From the NCBI GenBank assembly GCA_025175895.1, contig CM045996.1, forward strand, positions 110,845,179-110,909,178: a stretch of 64,000 bases of DNA, written 5' to 3'. Shown here in pieces: positions 1 to 11,642 of this stretch (its first letter is position 1; each line of letters begins with the position of its first letter). The translations under genes and the position numbers were made by a program. The stretch comes from Wurfbainia villosa. Lineage: Eukaryota; Streptophyta; Magnoliopsida; Zingiberales; Zingiberaceae. Under the pieces are notes generated by a model. It did no database searches. It was given only the letters and a program-made list of their open reading frames with translations, and was not told where the DNA came from.

Positions 1-98
1 GCAGTCAAGACAATGTCAAGATTCCTCTTCCAATCAACATAGTTGGGTCCAATAAGTTTATTCTCTTTCAGTATCACAGCAAGTGGGTTGAAAGTCAT
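1..98 (-). CDS. gag: Gag N-terminus of T1, cut by the window edge
   Basis: From the ATG at 98 (minus strand), 32 codons are open, beginning MTFNPLAVILKENK and including the YVDWKRNLD segment typical of the Copia gag N-terminal domain. Gag forms the virus-like particle that packages element RNA in the cytoplasm. The start is supported by the same ATG and context in A (22912) and D (about 41843). No stop is present in the visible part, whereas A and D have stops or deletions further on. The rest is left of the window, so integrity is unknown. Confidence 0.85.
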   Translation of the reverse strand, partial: MTFNPLAVILKENKLIGPNYVDWKRNLDIVLT

Positions 99-1138
99 TT
101 TGAAAGAAAACCTAAGAATCACATAGATTAAGACATTAGATTTCAAAAAATTATTGATTCCTCAAACAATAAAATTTTAAAATCAACCAACACCTCAAAA
201 CACCGAGAATATCGTATGCCACGATAGTGTGGACGTATACGAATTCTACATTTGTAAGAGGAGGTTTTACCCATTAATTTTACTATCTTGTCAACCTAAC
301 TTTTTGACAAGTAAAATTAATAGTTGGTTCCTCTTTGGCCCTACAAATAAAAGCAGTGACTCCGATGGAGAGGATACTCATATTTGTATCTAAGTGTTCA
401 CCATTACTCGGTACCAAGGTAATTATCTCGAGTTATGTGCCTTCCGATGGGGAAGTACACACGCTCCTTAATAATTTCCTATAACCATATTTGACCTTGT
501 GATCTGCAAACAAACTCATCTGATGGGGAGGAAGACACTCAGAGCCGACGCATAAGTTTGTTTGCCTCACATGTCAAATCGTAATGGAGGTCATGGGAAT
601 TTATAAAAATATCCCTCTCCCACTTAGTAATTTAAAATTGAGGAATTTTCTAGCCTACGACATGCATATCAAACAATAAGCAATAAATATGAAAAATAAT
701 TATTTTCCAACTATTATGGCTTTTGTCTTCAATATGTCTCCCGCCGTATCACCTTCTCGTCCGTTCCTCCCTACGCCATGTACAAGCCATCTGGAGATCC
801 GAGCCGAGAAAAAATATTTTAATTTACATCCATAGATCCTATACTCCATGAGGGAGTGTACATGAAATCTAGATCGAAAGTAAACTAAAATAGAAAGAGT
901 GACTAAACAATGTCGTATCTAATTTACAAAAATTAAATACTAGCCTCGTCAACCCCGAGGATTCAACAAATATACAATTACACACATACAATCACATACA
1001 CATATATGGCCATAATAGTTGGATCCTATGCCTGCAATCAAAAAGTTAACCTACGCATATCCTACTATTATCCGACACATATAATATATGAAAAGTGCAT
1101 AAAAGTAACCGAATCCTAAACACACAAAACCGAAAACC
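99..1138 (-). other. Untranslated leader of T1 with stem-loop array
   Basis: This noncoding stretch lies between primer site and gag. It is collinear with the leader of A (21865-22911). It contains the family I hairpins described under A: long inverted repeats near 255-335 and 508-563, and CCATC-loop hairpins near 361-475. No open frame longer than background is seen. Confidence 0.75.
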
Positions 1139-1153
1139 GTGGCTCTGATACCA
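1139..1153 (-). other. Primer-binding site of T1
   Basis: The minus strand reads TGGTATCAGAGCCAC, complementary to the 3' end of plant initiator-Met tRNA. It lies two bases inside the LTR end, as expected for priming of minus-strand DNA. Confidence 0.9.
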
Positions 1154-1943
1154 CTTGAAGGTGGGAAACTTCGCTTCCCACTTCAACTCGGTCGCTTGTT
1201 CATGGCGATCCCTTCTACATCCCCGGATAAAAAAAAATTATCCTTGACAAGAGGGATTACCCAAGCAACCGTTTCATCATCGTGCTATTCGATTAGAGTA
1301 GTCACTTGAACAAACTTGTTGTTCAAGCAACCAACCTCTATTCTATGAATAGCCGTGGAATAGACAATGTATGGATCGTCAGCTTTTGTGTTTATGTTTG
1401 GGGTCCAAGTTATATTAGCCACAAAATAGAATATATCATGCATATATAATTAAAAACATTCATAAACATGTTACATAAGAAAATAGACAAGTATTATATC
1501 TCTCGATCTTCTATCGTATGTTCTTCCTCCTTTTGGACATCGTGTGGGCGACGATCTACCAAAAGTCGAAGCTCCTAGATCACCAATCTTCCTTCCTTGC
1601 TCGCTCCGAACAAGAGGAGGACTAAGAAACAAAGCACTTCTCCTTGCTTGTTGCCGGCCAAGAAAGAGAAGAAGAATAAGATGGAAACCGACCAAGACTC
1701 CAAGGGAAGACCCTAAGTCTTGTTTCCACCAGCCAAGGAGAAGGGGATGAAGGAGTTTGGATGTCGGCCAAGGGAGGGAAGGGCTGGTATGGGCGCCGAC
1801 CACCAAGGAAGAAGAAGAAGATAAGGAAAACCTTTTTTTATTTGGTGCCACCAACACCTAAACCCTAATTCCCAATGCTTGCTGCCCCTTGCCCTAATCC
1901 TATCTCTAATGGGATTCATCTTGCCGCCCACCCCCTCCTCTCC

Positions 1944-1950
1944 TTTTATA
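1944..1950 (-). promoter_or_regulatory. TATA box of T1 LTR
   Basis: The minus strand reads CTATAAAAGGAG. It lies directly downstream of the 27-bp repeat block, in the same place as in the 3' LTR of A (27848-27854). Confidence 0.7.
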
Positions 1951-1974
1951 GAGTTAGGGATAAGCCTTGTTTTA

Positions 1975-2092
1975 ATCTCCACCATTGGTTCTAGAGATTT
2001 AATCTCAACCGTCGGATCTAGAGATTTAATCTCAACCGTCGGATCTAGTGATTTAATCTCTACCTTTGGATCTAGAGTTTTGTTTTAATCCA
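1975..2092 (-). repeat. 27-bp tandem repeats upstream of the TATA box (T1 LTR)
   Basis: About four copies of a unit with plus-strand consensus near GATTTAATCTCAACCGTCGG plus TCTAGA. D has about nine copies per LTR, and the 3' LTR of A about three. The position just upstream of TATA suggests enhancer-type repeats. Confidence 0.85.
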
Positions 2093-3406
2093 TTGGATCT
2101 AGGCTTCATGAGGTTTTAATAGGCTACAATAGGGACCATGACGAGGAGTTGGATCTTGGCCACCCAATGGATCAAGCCCACATAAAGTCCGATCCATTAA
2201 TGATAATCCAATCCACTAAAGGATTATCATTGATCTACCTCACCAACCCCCATAAGTTAATATGGGTTCCATATATTATATGTAAATTTTCTCCCCGTGT
2301 TTAAGATCTCGAATATGTTAGTAATATATGAGAGATGTCCTAAGGCAATCGCCTTATGTATGAACCATTTATATGATAAATGAAGATTCACTATTTGAGT
2401 ATACATGTTTAATGTATTTGATTGGATCTTAAACTCATTTACTGAATGTCCACGATGCGATTCACAGCATGAGAGAATTTGTGATTGGATCACAACTAGT
2501 GAGTATCTCTACATGTGTAATTGTGATGTATCGGAATTATCCCTAGTCAATGAATTGATGGATTTGGACACCATCAATTCTGTCGAGGCTAGCACGAGGT
2601 ATACTCCTTGGTGTATCCAAGCAGCTGATTCTCACTGGCTGGAGACATTGTGATGTCCGGAGTTAATCGTGGATGCTAGTTATGGTAACTAGTTCATTGG
2701 AGTGACCAGCCGTAAGACTTCATATGGTTCTCTGCATATATAGATATGTCAATGAAGTTCTTACTGTGGCTTAAGTGCGATGTTCCTTTGACTTGCGGTA
2801 TTGAAGTCATCTTGATCATGGAGACTTATGCTTTGACATCTTAAGCAAACATCTCTAAGGAGATGTGGACCCGGGATGATTGGGTATAAGTCGAAGTGAT
2901 CGAAGGTGTTTGAATAGCCTATAAAGGATTCACCACTCCTTGCGAGGAGATGTATACCCATGGCCTCTCGTCGGATTGTTACTAAAGTCTTTGGCCAAAG
3001 CATTACATGTTTAGAGTAAGGTACTCTTCGATACATGTGGAGTAACTAGAATCCGAAGGACGAGGAAATGATACTTAGTCTAGGTGTGACGTAGTCAGCC
3101 TAGTGGGGACTGACACTATAGACCATGTCCTGAACCAAGTGGGTATAAGATGAGTGAAGGGAATGGGGCACGATTCATTCGAGCTACTGAAGGGTTTCAG
3201 AAATAGTTCTCGATCAACTGTTGATCTTTTCGGTTAATTGGGGATCATGATGTACTACTAGGTGCCACTCATGATCGTTCTATAATTAATGGTTAATTAT
3301 AGACGGCCAACATAAACCGAGAACCTATTTGGTCACACGCACAACGAGTGTAATCCAAAGGATTTAAAACGAGCTTGAGAATGGGATTCTCGCATCGAGA
3401 GAAACT

Positions 3407-3632
3407 ATGTTTGGTTGGACCAAACATAAAGCGAGCATGAAATTGTTTCAATGAATGGAAGCGTGGATGGGCCGTGTCTTATGAAGACATAATGGATGGA
3501 CCAAAATGGTTTGGTTCTAATCCAATGGATGAGAATAAACCAAAGGGTTTGGTTTATTTTAAACGAATGAACCAAAAGTTGGTTCGGTTCGTTTTAACTT
3601 AAAATAAACCATCATGGTTTGGTTTATTTTAA
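3407..3632 (+). promoter_or_regulatory. Dyad-rich U3 region of the family II LTR
   Basis: A perfect dyad with 9-bp arms (ATGTTTGGT / ACCAAACAT) lies at 3407-3427. A 12-bp inverted repeat (TTAAAATAAACC / GGTTTATTTTAA) lies at 3599-3632. Between them are repeated GGTTT/AAACC motifs. The block ends about 70 bp before the TATA box and recurs in all family II LTRs. A regulatory role is inferred. Confidence 0.5.
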
Positions 3633-3702
3633 CTTATCTTAATGGAGCGGGTTAACGGGCTTTATGGATATGATCCATTAACCATTAAGAGAATTAGTTC
3701 TC

Positions 3703-3710
3703 TATAAAAT
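3703..3710 (+). promoter_or_regulatory. TATA box, T2 LTR 1
   Basis: TATAAAAT within AGTTCTCTATAAAATAGGGC, about 1.39 kb from the LTR start. The same box occurs in LTR 2 (10813), LTR 3 (17940, TATAAAAG) and both E LTRs. Confidence 0.7.
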
Positions 3711-4522
3711 AGGGCTTAAACCCTAATCCAAAACCCTAGCTTGAAGTTGCCGCCCACCCCTTGGAGGAATTTTCGGCGCCCAACTACAAGCTGCCGCCGC
3801 CCAGCTTTGTGCCGCCGTCCAAGACCCTTGCCGGCGTCCAAGCTCCAGCCGGTGAACCTCCGGCGACCCTCCGGTGATCTCCTATAGGTTCGGCATCAAG
3901 GTGAGCCTTTTCTCTCCTTGTTTTGGCCGGCGCCTACTCCTCCACCAAGCTGTCCAGTTTTCTGGACAGCTTCTTCTCCTCTCGTCGGAGCGTCGTTTGG
4001 ACGACGGTTAGTGATCCGACAGCGGCTAACATACCGGGGATTTGATCTCCGGTAATCCTCTGAGGTGGAGGACGAAGGATTCGTCAATCGGTTGACGAAT
4101 ACCTCTCCGGAGAAGCGAGTCTTGAGGACTTGTTTTAGATCCGAATTTGGATTCGGATCGTGATCATCTCTCGATCACGTCGTCTTCAACACGAGGCTAG
4201 TAACCCGTACGAAGACGAAGCTCGTGGCTTGGCGAAGTCATCCCGAGGAGCTCGGCGTGGATATGGATAGAGACGATTCTTACGAGGATCGTTCCGGTTG
4301 ATGCCGTTCCCGCTACACGTCATACGAAAGGTATAACGTAGTTTAATTTCCTTTTATTGCAAATCATAATTTACGGTTATGTCTACACTTGTTGTAATAT
4401 GCATGCGTGTGTTGTGTGTGTTGTAATAAATATAGATTTATTATTTTTAATTGCTTCCGCTGTGCTCATGTTTACGAAACATGATCGAACACACACACGC
4501 CGCGGTGCCGGAACCCCAACAG

Positions 4523-4536
4523 TGGTATCAGAGCCC
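4523..4536 (+). other. Primer-binding site, T2 unit 1
   Basis: TGGTATCAGAGCCC, complementary to initiator-Met tRNA, one base after the LTR end. Confidence 0.92.
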
Positions 4537-5798
4537 AGGTTGTGTTTCGACATAATCGTAAAAATGGTTTTGCGATAGTCATAATGTATTTCTGGAAATT
4601 TTCTAAATTTTGGAAATTTAGAAGTATTTATGGAAATTTTTCAATTTTGGAAAGCCTAGAAGTATTTATGGAAATCTTCCACTTTTGGAAAGTTGGAAGT
4701 ATTTATGGAAATTGATATTTTCCATAAATAAAATATTTGATTAGATTCTGGAAATTTGTTTCCTAATTTAATCATGATTTGATTTGGGAAATCAAATCTT
4801 AAAATATTTTATTTCCATAAGTAGTTTCAATGATTTAGGAAATTGGTTTCCTAAATAGATTTTCCTTAATCAAATAATTCCATGAATAAAATATGTGATT
4901 AGATTTGGAAATTTGTTTCCTAATTTAATTATGATTTGATTTGGAGAATCAAATCTTAAACATATTTTATTTCCATAAATAGTTATGACATATAAGGAAA
5001 TTATATACATGACATAAGTGTATGCCATGTAATTGCATTAGATGCATAACATTATGTCATGCGTGTCGTGACATGTAGATGTATGCCATGTATGCCATGC
5101 CATGTAGATAATAGTTATTTGCATGCAAAGAGGATGAGACATAAAAACCTTTAATCAATATTAAAGCCTACACCTTCCATTAATATGGTTAGAACGAGGA
5201 GTTACATTTCTTGTTTGGGTTGTTGGACTCTCTCGAAGCCGGCTCGAACTGAATATGTTCAAACCATGGAATAGTTTAATACTAATATGGTAAGAGTCAG
5301 GTCAATCGTTAGCTTTGGTTGTTGGACTCTCTCAAGCTGGGCTAATTGGTTGAATCGCTCTAACCATATTAAAACTATGTGATTAATGGGTTGGCTTTAA
5401 CACAGACATCGATTTGTTGGACTCTCTCAAGGTCGATGTAAAGGGAGGTGAAGTTGGGTGCTATGCATATGATGCATACTTGTTAATGTGTTAACAACCC
5501 GATGTATGTGTGAACATTCAATTAGTTGATAGCACATTGTGATAGTTGCATATCGTGATATGCAATCGGTATAGATGATACCGTCGTAGTTATGAATGGC
5601 TTGTTGGACTCTCTCCAAGGTTGTTCATAACTATGATGGATATCAGCCCATTCGGAGATGGACCTACGATCTCCCGAAGTGATTTTGGGGTTTTTGAAAT
5701 TCAAAAAATGAATGGGATTTATAAATGTATATTGATGCATTTTAAAATCATCTTTCTCATATAGGCTCGTTTTGTATTTCTAAGTTAATATATTGATC
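4537..5798 (+). other. Untranslated leader, T2 unit 1
   Basis: An AT-rich noncoding leader of about 1.26 kb. Its first part repeats a motif near GGAAATTTNGAAGTATTTATGG (4590-4720) and TTTCCTAATTTAATNATGATTTG. Its second part (5195-5640) carries the four-hairpin array described for unit 2. Several hairpins here are disturbed by 1-base losses in the apical motif, while the copy at 5604-5618 is intact. No gene is seen. Confidence 0.75.
5195..5640 (+). promoter_or_regulatory. Leader stem-loop array, T2 unit 1 (degraded copy)
   Basis: The apical motif TTGGACTCTCTCCAA occurs four times, starting near 5223, 5322, 5417 and 5604. The first three copies have lost or changed one base on the 3' side. 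The outer stems (for example the 16-bp stem around the fourth) are retained. See unit 2 for the intact version. Confidence 0.6.
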
Positions 5799-6411
5799 AT
5801 GATGTGTTTGAATTTGCGTTCCATTTTGGATTCAAATAAATTGACTGGGCCGAACTTCTTGGACTAGCTTAGAAACTTGAGAATTGTTCTCAAGGTGAAA
5901 AGCTTGTGTATGTCCTCGGCGCCTCTTCGCCGTCCTAGTAGCATGCAACTTTGGACCAATTGTTGGCCTATCGAGAAACATGTGAGTGATTATGAACAAA
6001 TGAGTTGCATCATGCTAGCTGCGATGGAACCCAAGCTACGAAAGCAGCATGAGCATATGGATGCTCATATCGTAGTCCTTCATCTCTGTGAGTTGGTTGA
6101 TGAGCAAGTGAGATTGAAGGTTCGAGTCTCAAGCTCCTCTTCACCTCTGAGATGCGAGGAGGTTCATCTCGTGTATCTTGCTCAACATCTTTGAAGACTG
6201 TGGAGCCTTCTGAGAAGCATGAGTAGGGGACAGTGTTGTTAGTTGATTCCTCGAAGAAAGGTTCTAAGAGGGAGTCAAAGGAACAACAGAAGGGGAAGAA
6301 GAAAAAGGCTAAAAGGCAGAACCAGCTCAAAAGGGCACTTGCCATCATTATGGCAAGGAGGGTCATTGGCGAAGAAATTGTAAGGTTTATCAAGAGTTCG
6401 TGAAGAAGGAT
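5799..6411 (+). pseudogene. gag: gag pseudogene, T2 unit 1
   Basis: Gag would coat the element RNA. The probable start is the ATG at 5799, by alignment with E (57874). Reading frames are broken by several small indels. The best open piece (5877-6194) contains the helical capsid-like segment with CIMLAAMEPKLRKQHEHMD. The zinc knuckle is at 6340-6381 and reads CHHYGKEGHWRRNC, so the second Cys ligand of the CX2CX4HX4C pattern is Tyr. Unit 2 has the same change; E keeps this Cys but has lost the last one. A Lys-rich linker precedes the knuckle. Non-functional as read. Confidence 0.85.
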
Positions 6412-7932
6412 AAAGCATCGGATGCCCCATCTTCTTCAGAAATCTTCTTTATTGATTGTCATTCTATTTCCTTAGACACTTGGGTATTGGATACTGGGTG
6501 TGGCTCACATATATGTAATGACATACATGGGCTAAGGAATAGAAGAAGACTCGTCGAGGAGAGTCAAATTTACGTGTTGGGAATGGAAGCAAAGGTTGCT
6601 GCACTCGCCATCGGAACGTATTTGTTGAAACTCCCTGCAGGACTTGTCTTAGAACTGGACAATTGCTTTTATATTCCTTTGTTGATAAAGAACATCATTT
6701 CTATTTCTTGTTTAAATAGAAATGGTTTCCATTTGACGTTTAGTAACAATTGTTGTTACATAATTTTTAATGGGGTTCTTTATGGGACTGGAACTTTAAG
6801 CAATGGTGTTTATACGTTGGACGTATCCAGTGACATTTGCAATATCGAAGCGAGCAACAAGAGTGCTCGAAAGGATAATCAAATAGACTCCTACATGTGG
6901 CATTGTCGTCTTGGCCATGTAAGCAAGAAACGCATGTCCGAATTACACCGATGTGGAATTCTGGAATCGTTTGAATTGGATTCATACGATACATGCGAAT
7001 CATGCTTAAAAGGCAAGATGACTAAGTTACCTTTTGGAAAGGTGAGCAGTGGGAGAGTTACTAGGTCTAATACATGCGATGTATGTGGACCTATGTCAAC
7101 TCAAGCATTAGGAGGCTATAGCTACTTCATTACCTTCACCGATGATCACTCACGGTTTGGGTATGTGTTCTTGATGAAACACAAGTAAAGCCTTTGAAAG
7201 GTTCAAAGAATTCAGAAATGAAGTAGAGAAACAACATGACAAGAGTATTAAAATACTTGATCGGATCGAGGTGGTGAATACTTAAGTCAAGAGTTTCTTG
7301 ATTATCTAAGAGACAATGGTATATTGTCTCAATGGACTCCGCCATATACACCACATGACATAATGGTGTATCACGAGGCGTCTTAGGACCTTGTTGGACA
7401 TGGTCGGTCAATCATGAATCATGCGACTCTTCCCAAGTCCTTTTGGGGCTATGCACTTCAGACAGCTGTTTACTTATTAAACAGAATGTCTACCAAGGTA
7501 GTCTCAACTACTCCATATGAGATATGGAATGGTAAGAAACCTCATGTATCTTACTTGAAGATATGGGGTTGTCCTGCTTATGTGAAGCAGACTGTATCAG
7601 ACAAATTGGATGCTAAGTCCGATAAATGTCTATTTATTGGATACCCTAAGGAAACAAGGGGTTACCAATTCTATCATCCTGTGGAACAAAAGGTGTTTGT
7701 TTCAAGGCATCTTTTTCTAGAGAAAGAGTTTCTCTTGCAAGAAAATAGTGGGAGTGTCGTCGAGCTTGAGGAGGCTCGAGAGACTCAAATAGACATTGAT
7801 GAGATACCTGGTGAAGCACAACAGCCGACAACTCATAGTGATGAGCAATCGGCTGGACCTATTGTAACACCACATCTTCGTAGATCTAGTAGAACACGAA
7901 TATTCACGAGAGATATGGATTCTCGTAAGTGA
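6412..7932 (+). pseudogene. pol: pol pseudogene: protease, pre-integrase and integrase, T2 unit 1
   Basis: The open frame 6400-7188 holds an aspartic protease with WVLDTGCGSH (active-site DTG), then the GAG-pre-integrase zinc domain (WHCRLGH ... CESCLKGKM), then the start of the integrase core (CGPMSTQALGGYSYFITFTDDHS). A frameshift near 7188 and a further break near 7270-7411 interrupt the core. Frame is regained at 7414-7932 with the integrase C-terminal part (WGYALQTAVYLLNRM ... WGCPAYVK ... FIGYPKETRGYQFYHP). The region at 7270 (ATACTTGATCGGATCG) carries the same frame-breaking change as unit 2; E has the undamaged form. Non-functional as read. Confidence 0.88.
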
Positions 7933-7950
7933 ATCGCGGCGTGTTACTCA

Positions 7951-9431
7951 TTGATGATGAGAGCCTACGATTATGAAGAAGTGCTGACAAGTTCAGAAAG
8001 GGATAAGTGGCTTGGTGCCATGAAGTCGAAAATGGATTCCATGTACGAAAACCAAGTTTGGAACTTGGTTGACCCACCTGAAGGCATAAAGCCTATAGGG
8101 TGCAAGTGGGTTTTCAAGAAGAAAACCGACATGGATGGTAATGTGATTACCTATAAGGCTAGATTGGTGGCGAAAGGATATCGTCAAAAGCAAGGTGTTG
8201 ATTATTATGGAAACCTATTACTTTGTAGCTATCTTAAATCCATTCGGATGCTCACGGCCATAGCGGCTCATTATGATTATGAGATATGGCGGATGGATGT
8301 AAAGCGGCTTTCCTTAATGGAAACACGCTCGAGGGCGTGTATATGATACAACACGAGGTTTCACATCGGTTGATAAAACCAAGGTATGCAAATTGCGGAC
8401 GGTCCATTTATGGATTGAAGCAAGCATCCGAGTGGAATATCCGTTTTGATGAGACAATCAAAAGTTTGATTTCTCACAAAATCGAGCGAACCTTGTGTGT
8501 ACAAGAAGGTTAGTAGAGTCGATCGTATTCCTAGTATTGTATGTCGATGACATATTACTTATAGGAAGCGATGTTTCAATCTTCTGATCGATTAAGGTTT
8601 GGTTATCAAGACATTCTCCATGAAAGACACAGGAGAAGCAACCTACATCCTCGGGATTAAGATCTATAGAGATAGATCGAAGCGGTTGCTTGGTCTTTCG
8701 CGATCTACATATATAGACCGAGTGCTAAAGAGGTTTAGCATGTCGGAATCAAGAAAGGTTTCCTACCCATCGGGCATAGGGTACACCTTTGAAGTCTATG
8801 TCGCGCAGAAGGCGAGAGGATTTGCATGAGTAAGATTCCTATGCATCATGATAGGATCTATCATGTATGCTATGTTATGTCACGAGGCCCGATGTATCGT
8901 ATGCGCCCGAGTGTCAGCGGATACCAATCGATCGAGAATGGATCATTGGGTAGGTATTAAGGCGATCCTTAAGTACTTGAGAAGAACTAAGGATGTGTTC
9001 CTAATATATGGAGAAGGGTACATGGTGATACGTGGGTATACGGATGCCAGATCCAGACAGACAAGGATGATTCCATGTCTTAGTCTAGGTATGTATTCAC
9101 CTAGAATGGAGGCGCAATAAGTTGGAAAGGTTCCAAGCTTGACACTATAGCGGATTCTGCCACTAAGGCAGAATACGTTGCAACTTTAGGCGACAAAGGC
9201 GGTTTGGATCAAGTAGTTCATCTGAACTTGATGTGGTCTCATCAATGATCCAAACATGTGCTTCGCCGCTATCATCTTATCAGAGAGATCATAAGTAGGA
9301 ACGAAATACAAATCGAGAAAATTCCCACTGAAAGGAACTTAGCGGATCCTTTGACTAAAGCATTACCTCAAAGTAAGTTTGAGGGTCATGTTAGAGTTTA
9401 TGGTATTGGATACCGTAGCGATTGGCATTAG
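7951..9431 (+). pseudogene. pol: pol pseudogene: reverse transcriptase and RNase H, T2 unit 1
   Basis: RT begins with the Copia signature NQVWNLVDPPEGIKPIGCKWVFK (7951-8346 frame). It continues in broken frames at 8286-8513 (IYGLKQAS) and 8599-8829 (MKDTGEATYILGIKIYRDRSKR). The YVDD catalytic box survives at about 8538-8550, in a stretch with no long open frame. RNase H is recognisable at 8848-9120, then out of frame, ending at a TAG at 9429-9431 (GIGYRSDWH). At least six frame breaks are present. Copying of RNA into DNA by this copy is not possible as read. Confidence 0.87.
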
Positions 9432-9445
9432 GCCAAGTGGGAGTC
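9432..9445 (+). other. Polypurine tract, T2 unit 1
   Basis: GCCAAGTGGGAGTC immediately before LTR 2; primer for plus-strand DNA synthesis. The same tract lies before LTR 3 (16551-16564) and, inverted, at 52794-52808 in E. Confidence 0.8.
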
Positions 9446-11627
9446 TGTTAGTAATATATGAGAGATGTCCTAAGGCAATCGCCTTATGTATGAACCATTT
9501 ATATGATAAATGAAGATTCACTATTTGAGTATACATGTTTAATGTATTTGATTGGATCTTAAACTCATTTCTTGAATGTCACGATCACGATTCACGGCAT
9601 GAGAGAATTTGTGATTGGATCACAACTAGTGAGTATCTCTACATGTGTAATTGTGATGTATCGAATTATCCTAGTCGATGAATTGATGGATTTGGACACC
9701 ATCAATTACAGCCGAGGCTAACGAGGTATACTCCTTGGTGTATCAAGCGGTGATTCTCCTTTGGTGGAGACATTGTGATGTCGGAGTTAATCGTGGATGC
9801 TAGTTATGGTAACTAGTTCATTGGAGTGACCAGTAGTAAGACTTCATATGGTTCTCTGCATATATAGATATGTCAATGAAGTTCTTCTGTGGCTTAAGTG
9901 CGATGTTCCTTTGACTTGCGGTATTCAAGTCATCTTGATCATGGAGACTTATGCTTTGACATCTTAAGCAAACATCTCTAAGGAGATGTGGACCGAGATG
10001 ATTGGGTATAAGTCAGTGATCGAAGGTGTTTGAATAGCCTATAAAGGATTCACCACTCCTTGCGAGGAGATGTATACCCATGGCCTCTCGTCGGATTGTT
10101 ACTAAAGTCTTTGGCCAAAGCATTACATGTTTAGAGTAAGGTACTCTTGATACATGTGGAGTAACTAGAATCAGTAGGGACGAGGAAATGATACTTGGGC
10201 TAGGTGTGACGTGAGTCGACCTAGTGAGGTGACACAATAGACCATGTCTGAACCAAGTGGGTATAAGATGAGTGAAGGAATGGGGCACGATTCATTCGAG
10301 CTCTTGAAGGGTTTGAAATAGTTACGGATCAGCGTTGATCTTTTCGGTTAATTGGGGATCATGATGTACTACTAGGTGCCACTCATGATCGTTCTATAAT
10401 TAATGGTTAATTATAGGCCAACATAAACCGAGAACCTATTTGGTCACCGCACGCTGTGAGTGTAATCCAAAGGATTTAAAGCGAGCTTGAGAATGGGATT
10501 CTCGGGCCAGAGAAACTATGTTTGGTTGGACCAAACATAAGCGAGCATGAAATTGTTTGATCGCAATGGAAGCGTGGATGGGCCGTGTCTTATGAAGACA
10601 TAATGGATGGACCAAAATGGTTTGGTTCTAATCAATGGATGAGAATAAACCAAAGGGTTTGGTTTATTTTAAGCGAATGAACCAAAAGTTGGTTCGGTTC
10701 GTTTTAACTTAAAATAAACCATCATGGTTTGGTTTATTTTAACTTATCTTAATGGAGCGGGTTAACGGGCTTTATGGATATGATCCATTAACCATTAAGA
10801 GAATTAGTTCTCTATAAAATAGGGCTTAAACCCTAATCCAAAACCCTAGCTTGAAGTTGCCGCCCACCCCTTGGAGGAATTTTCGGCACCCAACTACAAG
10901 CTGCCGCCGCCTTGTGCGCCCGTCAAGACCCTTGCCGGCGTCAAGCTCCAGCCGGTGAACCTCCGGCGACCCTCCGGTGATCTCCTATAGGTTCGGCATC
11001 AAGGTGAGCCTTTTCTCTCCTTGTTTTGGCCGGCGCCTACTCCTCCACCAAGCTGTCCAGTTTTCTGGACAGCTTCTTCTCCTCTCGTCGGAGCGTCGTT
11101 TGGACGACGGTTAGTGATCCGACAGCGGCTAACATACCGGGGATTTGATCTCCGGTAATCCTCTGAGGTGGAGGACGAAGGATTCGTCAATCGGTTGACG
11201 AATACCTCTCCGGAGAAGCGAGTCTTGAGGACGTGTTTTAGATCCGACTTTGGATTCGGATCGTGATCATCTCTCGATCACGTCATCTTCAACACGAGGC
11301 TAGTAACCCGTACGAAGACGAAGCTCGTGGCTTAGCGAAGTCATCCCGAGGAGCTCGGCGTGGATATGGATAGAGACGATTCTTACGAGGATCGTTCCGG
11401 TTGATGCCGTTCCCGCTACACGTCATACGAAAGGTATAACGTAGTTTAATTTCCTTTTATTGCAAATCATAATTTACGGTTATGTCTACACTTGTTGTAA
11501 TATGCATGCGTGTGTTGTGTGTGTTGTAATAAATATAGATTTATTATTTTTAATTGCTTCCGCTGTGCTCATGTTTACGAAACATGATCGAACACACACA
11601 CGCCGCGGTGCCGGAAACCCAACAACA
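9446..11627 (+). repeat. T2 LTR 2 (middle, shared LTR)
   Basis: 2182 bp, starting TGTTAGTAATATATGAG and ending CCCAACAACA before the second primer site. It serves as 3' LTR of unit 1 and 5' LTR of unit 2. No target duplication flanks it. It differs from LTR 1 by many 1-4 base changes concentrated at CAG/CTG/CCG sites, for example near 9570-9760. TATA box at 10813-10820. Noncoding. Confidence 0.92.
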
Positions 11628-11628
11628 G

Positions 11629-11642
11629 TGGTATCAGAGCCC
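11629..11642 (+). other. Primer-binding site, T2 unit 2
   Basis: TGGTATCAGAGCCC directly after LTR 2; identical to the site in unit 1. Confidence 0.92.

Larger units (their letters stand above)
1156..2315 (-). repeat. T1 5' LTR, downstream (R/U5) part
   Basis: This is about 1.16 kb of LTR on the minus strand, ending CTTCA just before the primer site. It is collinear with 27485-28695 of the 3' LTR of A. It includes the 27-bp repeat block, a TATA box and a long transcribed leader. The open frames on both strands here (around 1470-2090) are not shared as proteins by the other LTR copies, so I treat them as chance. The final 5 bases (GAATA) are the T2 target-site duplication. Confidence 0.88.
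2316..4521 (+). repeat. T2 LTR 1 (5' LTR)
   Basis: Starts TGTTAGTAATATATGAG and ends GGAACCCCAACA, immediately before the primer site; 2206 bp. Noncoding. U3 carries dyads at 3407-3427 and 3599-3632 and a TATA box at 3703. The open frames seen here (for example 2405-2653) recur only as shared LTR sequence and show no recognised domain. Confidence 0.93.

Noticed and set aside
1471..1857. 128-codon minus-strand frame and its counterparts at 21105-21467, 27881-28315, 36714-37133 and 43375-43707
   Set aside because: All lie in the long LTR leader of family I. Frames and residues are not conserved between copies although the DNA is.
2405..2653. 82-codon frame (MFNVFDWILNSFTE...) repeated at 16654-16902 and inverted at 52456-52737
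   Set aside because: Recurs because it is LTR sequence. LTR 2 has indels across it and there is no domain.
4523..4536. tRNA gene fragment at the primer sites
   Set aside because: Only the 12-15 bases complementary to the tRNA 3' end are present, always next to an LTR end.
5195..5640. CRISPR-like array of an 18-bp repeat with 80-190 bp spacers
   Set aside because: Plant retrotransposon leader; spacing irregular, only four units, and the repeats sit at the tips of longer inverted repeats.
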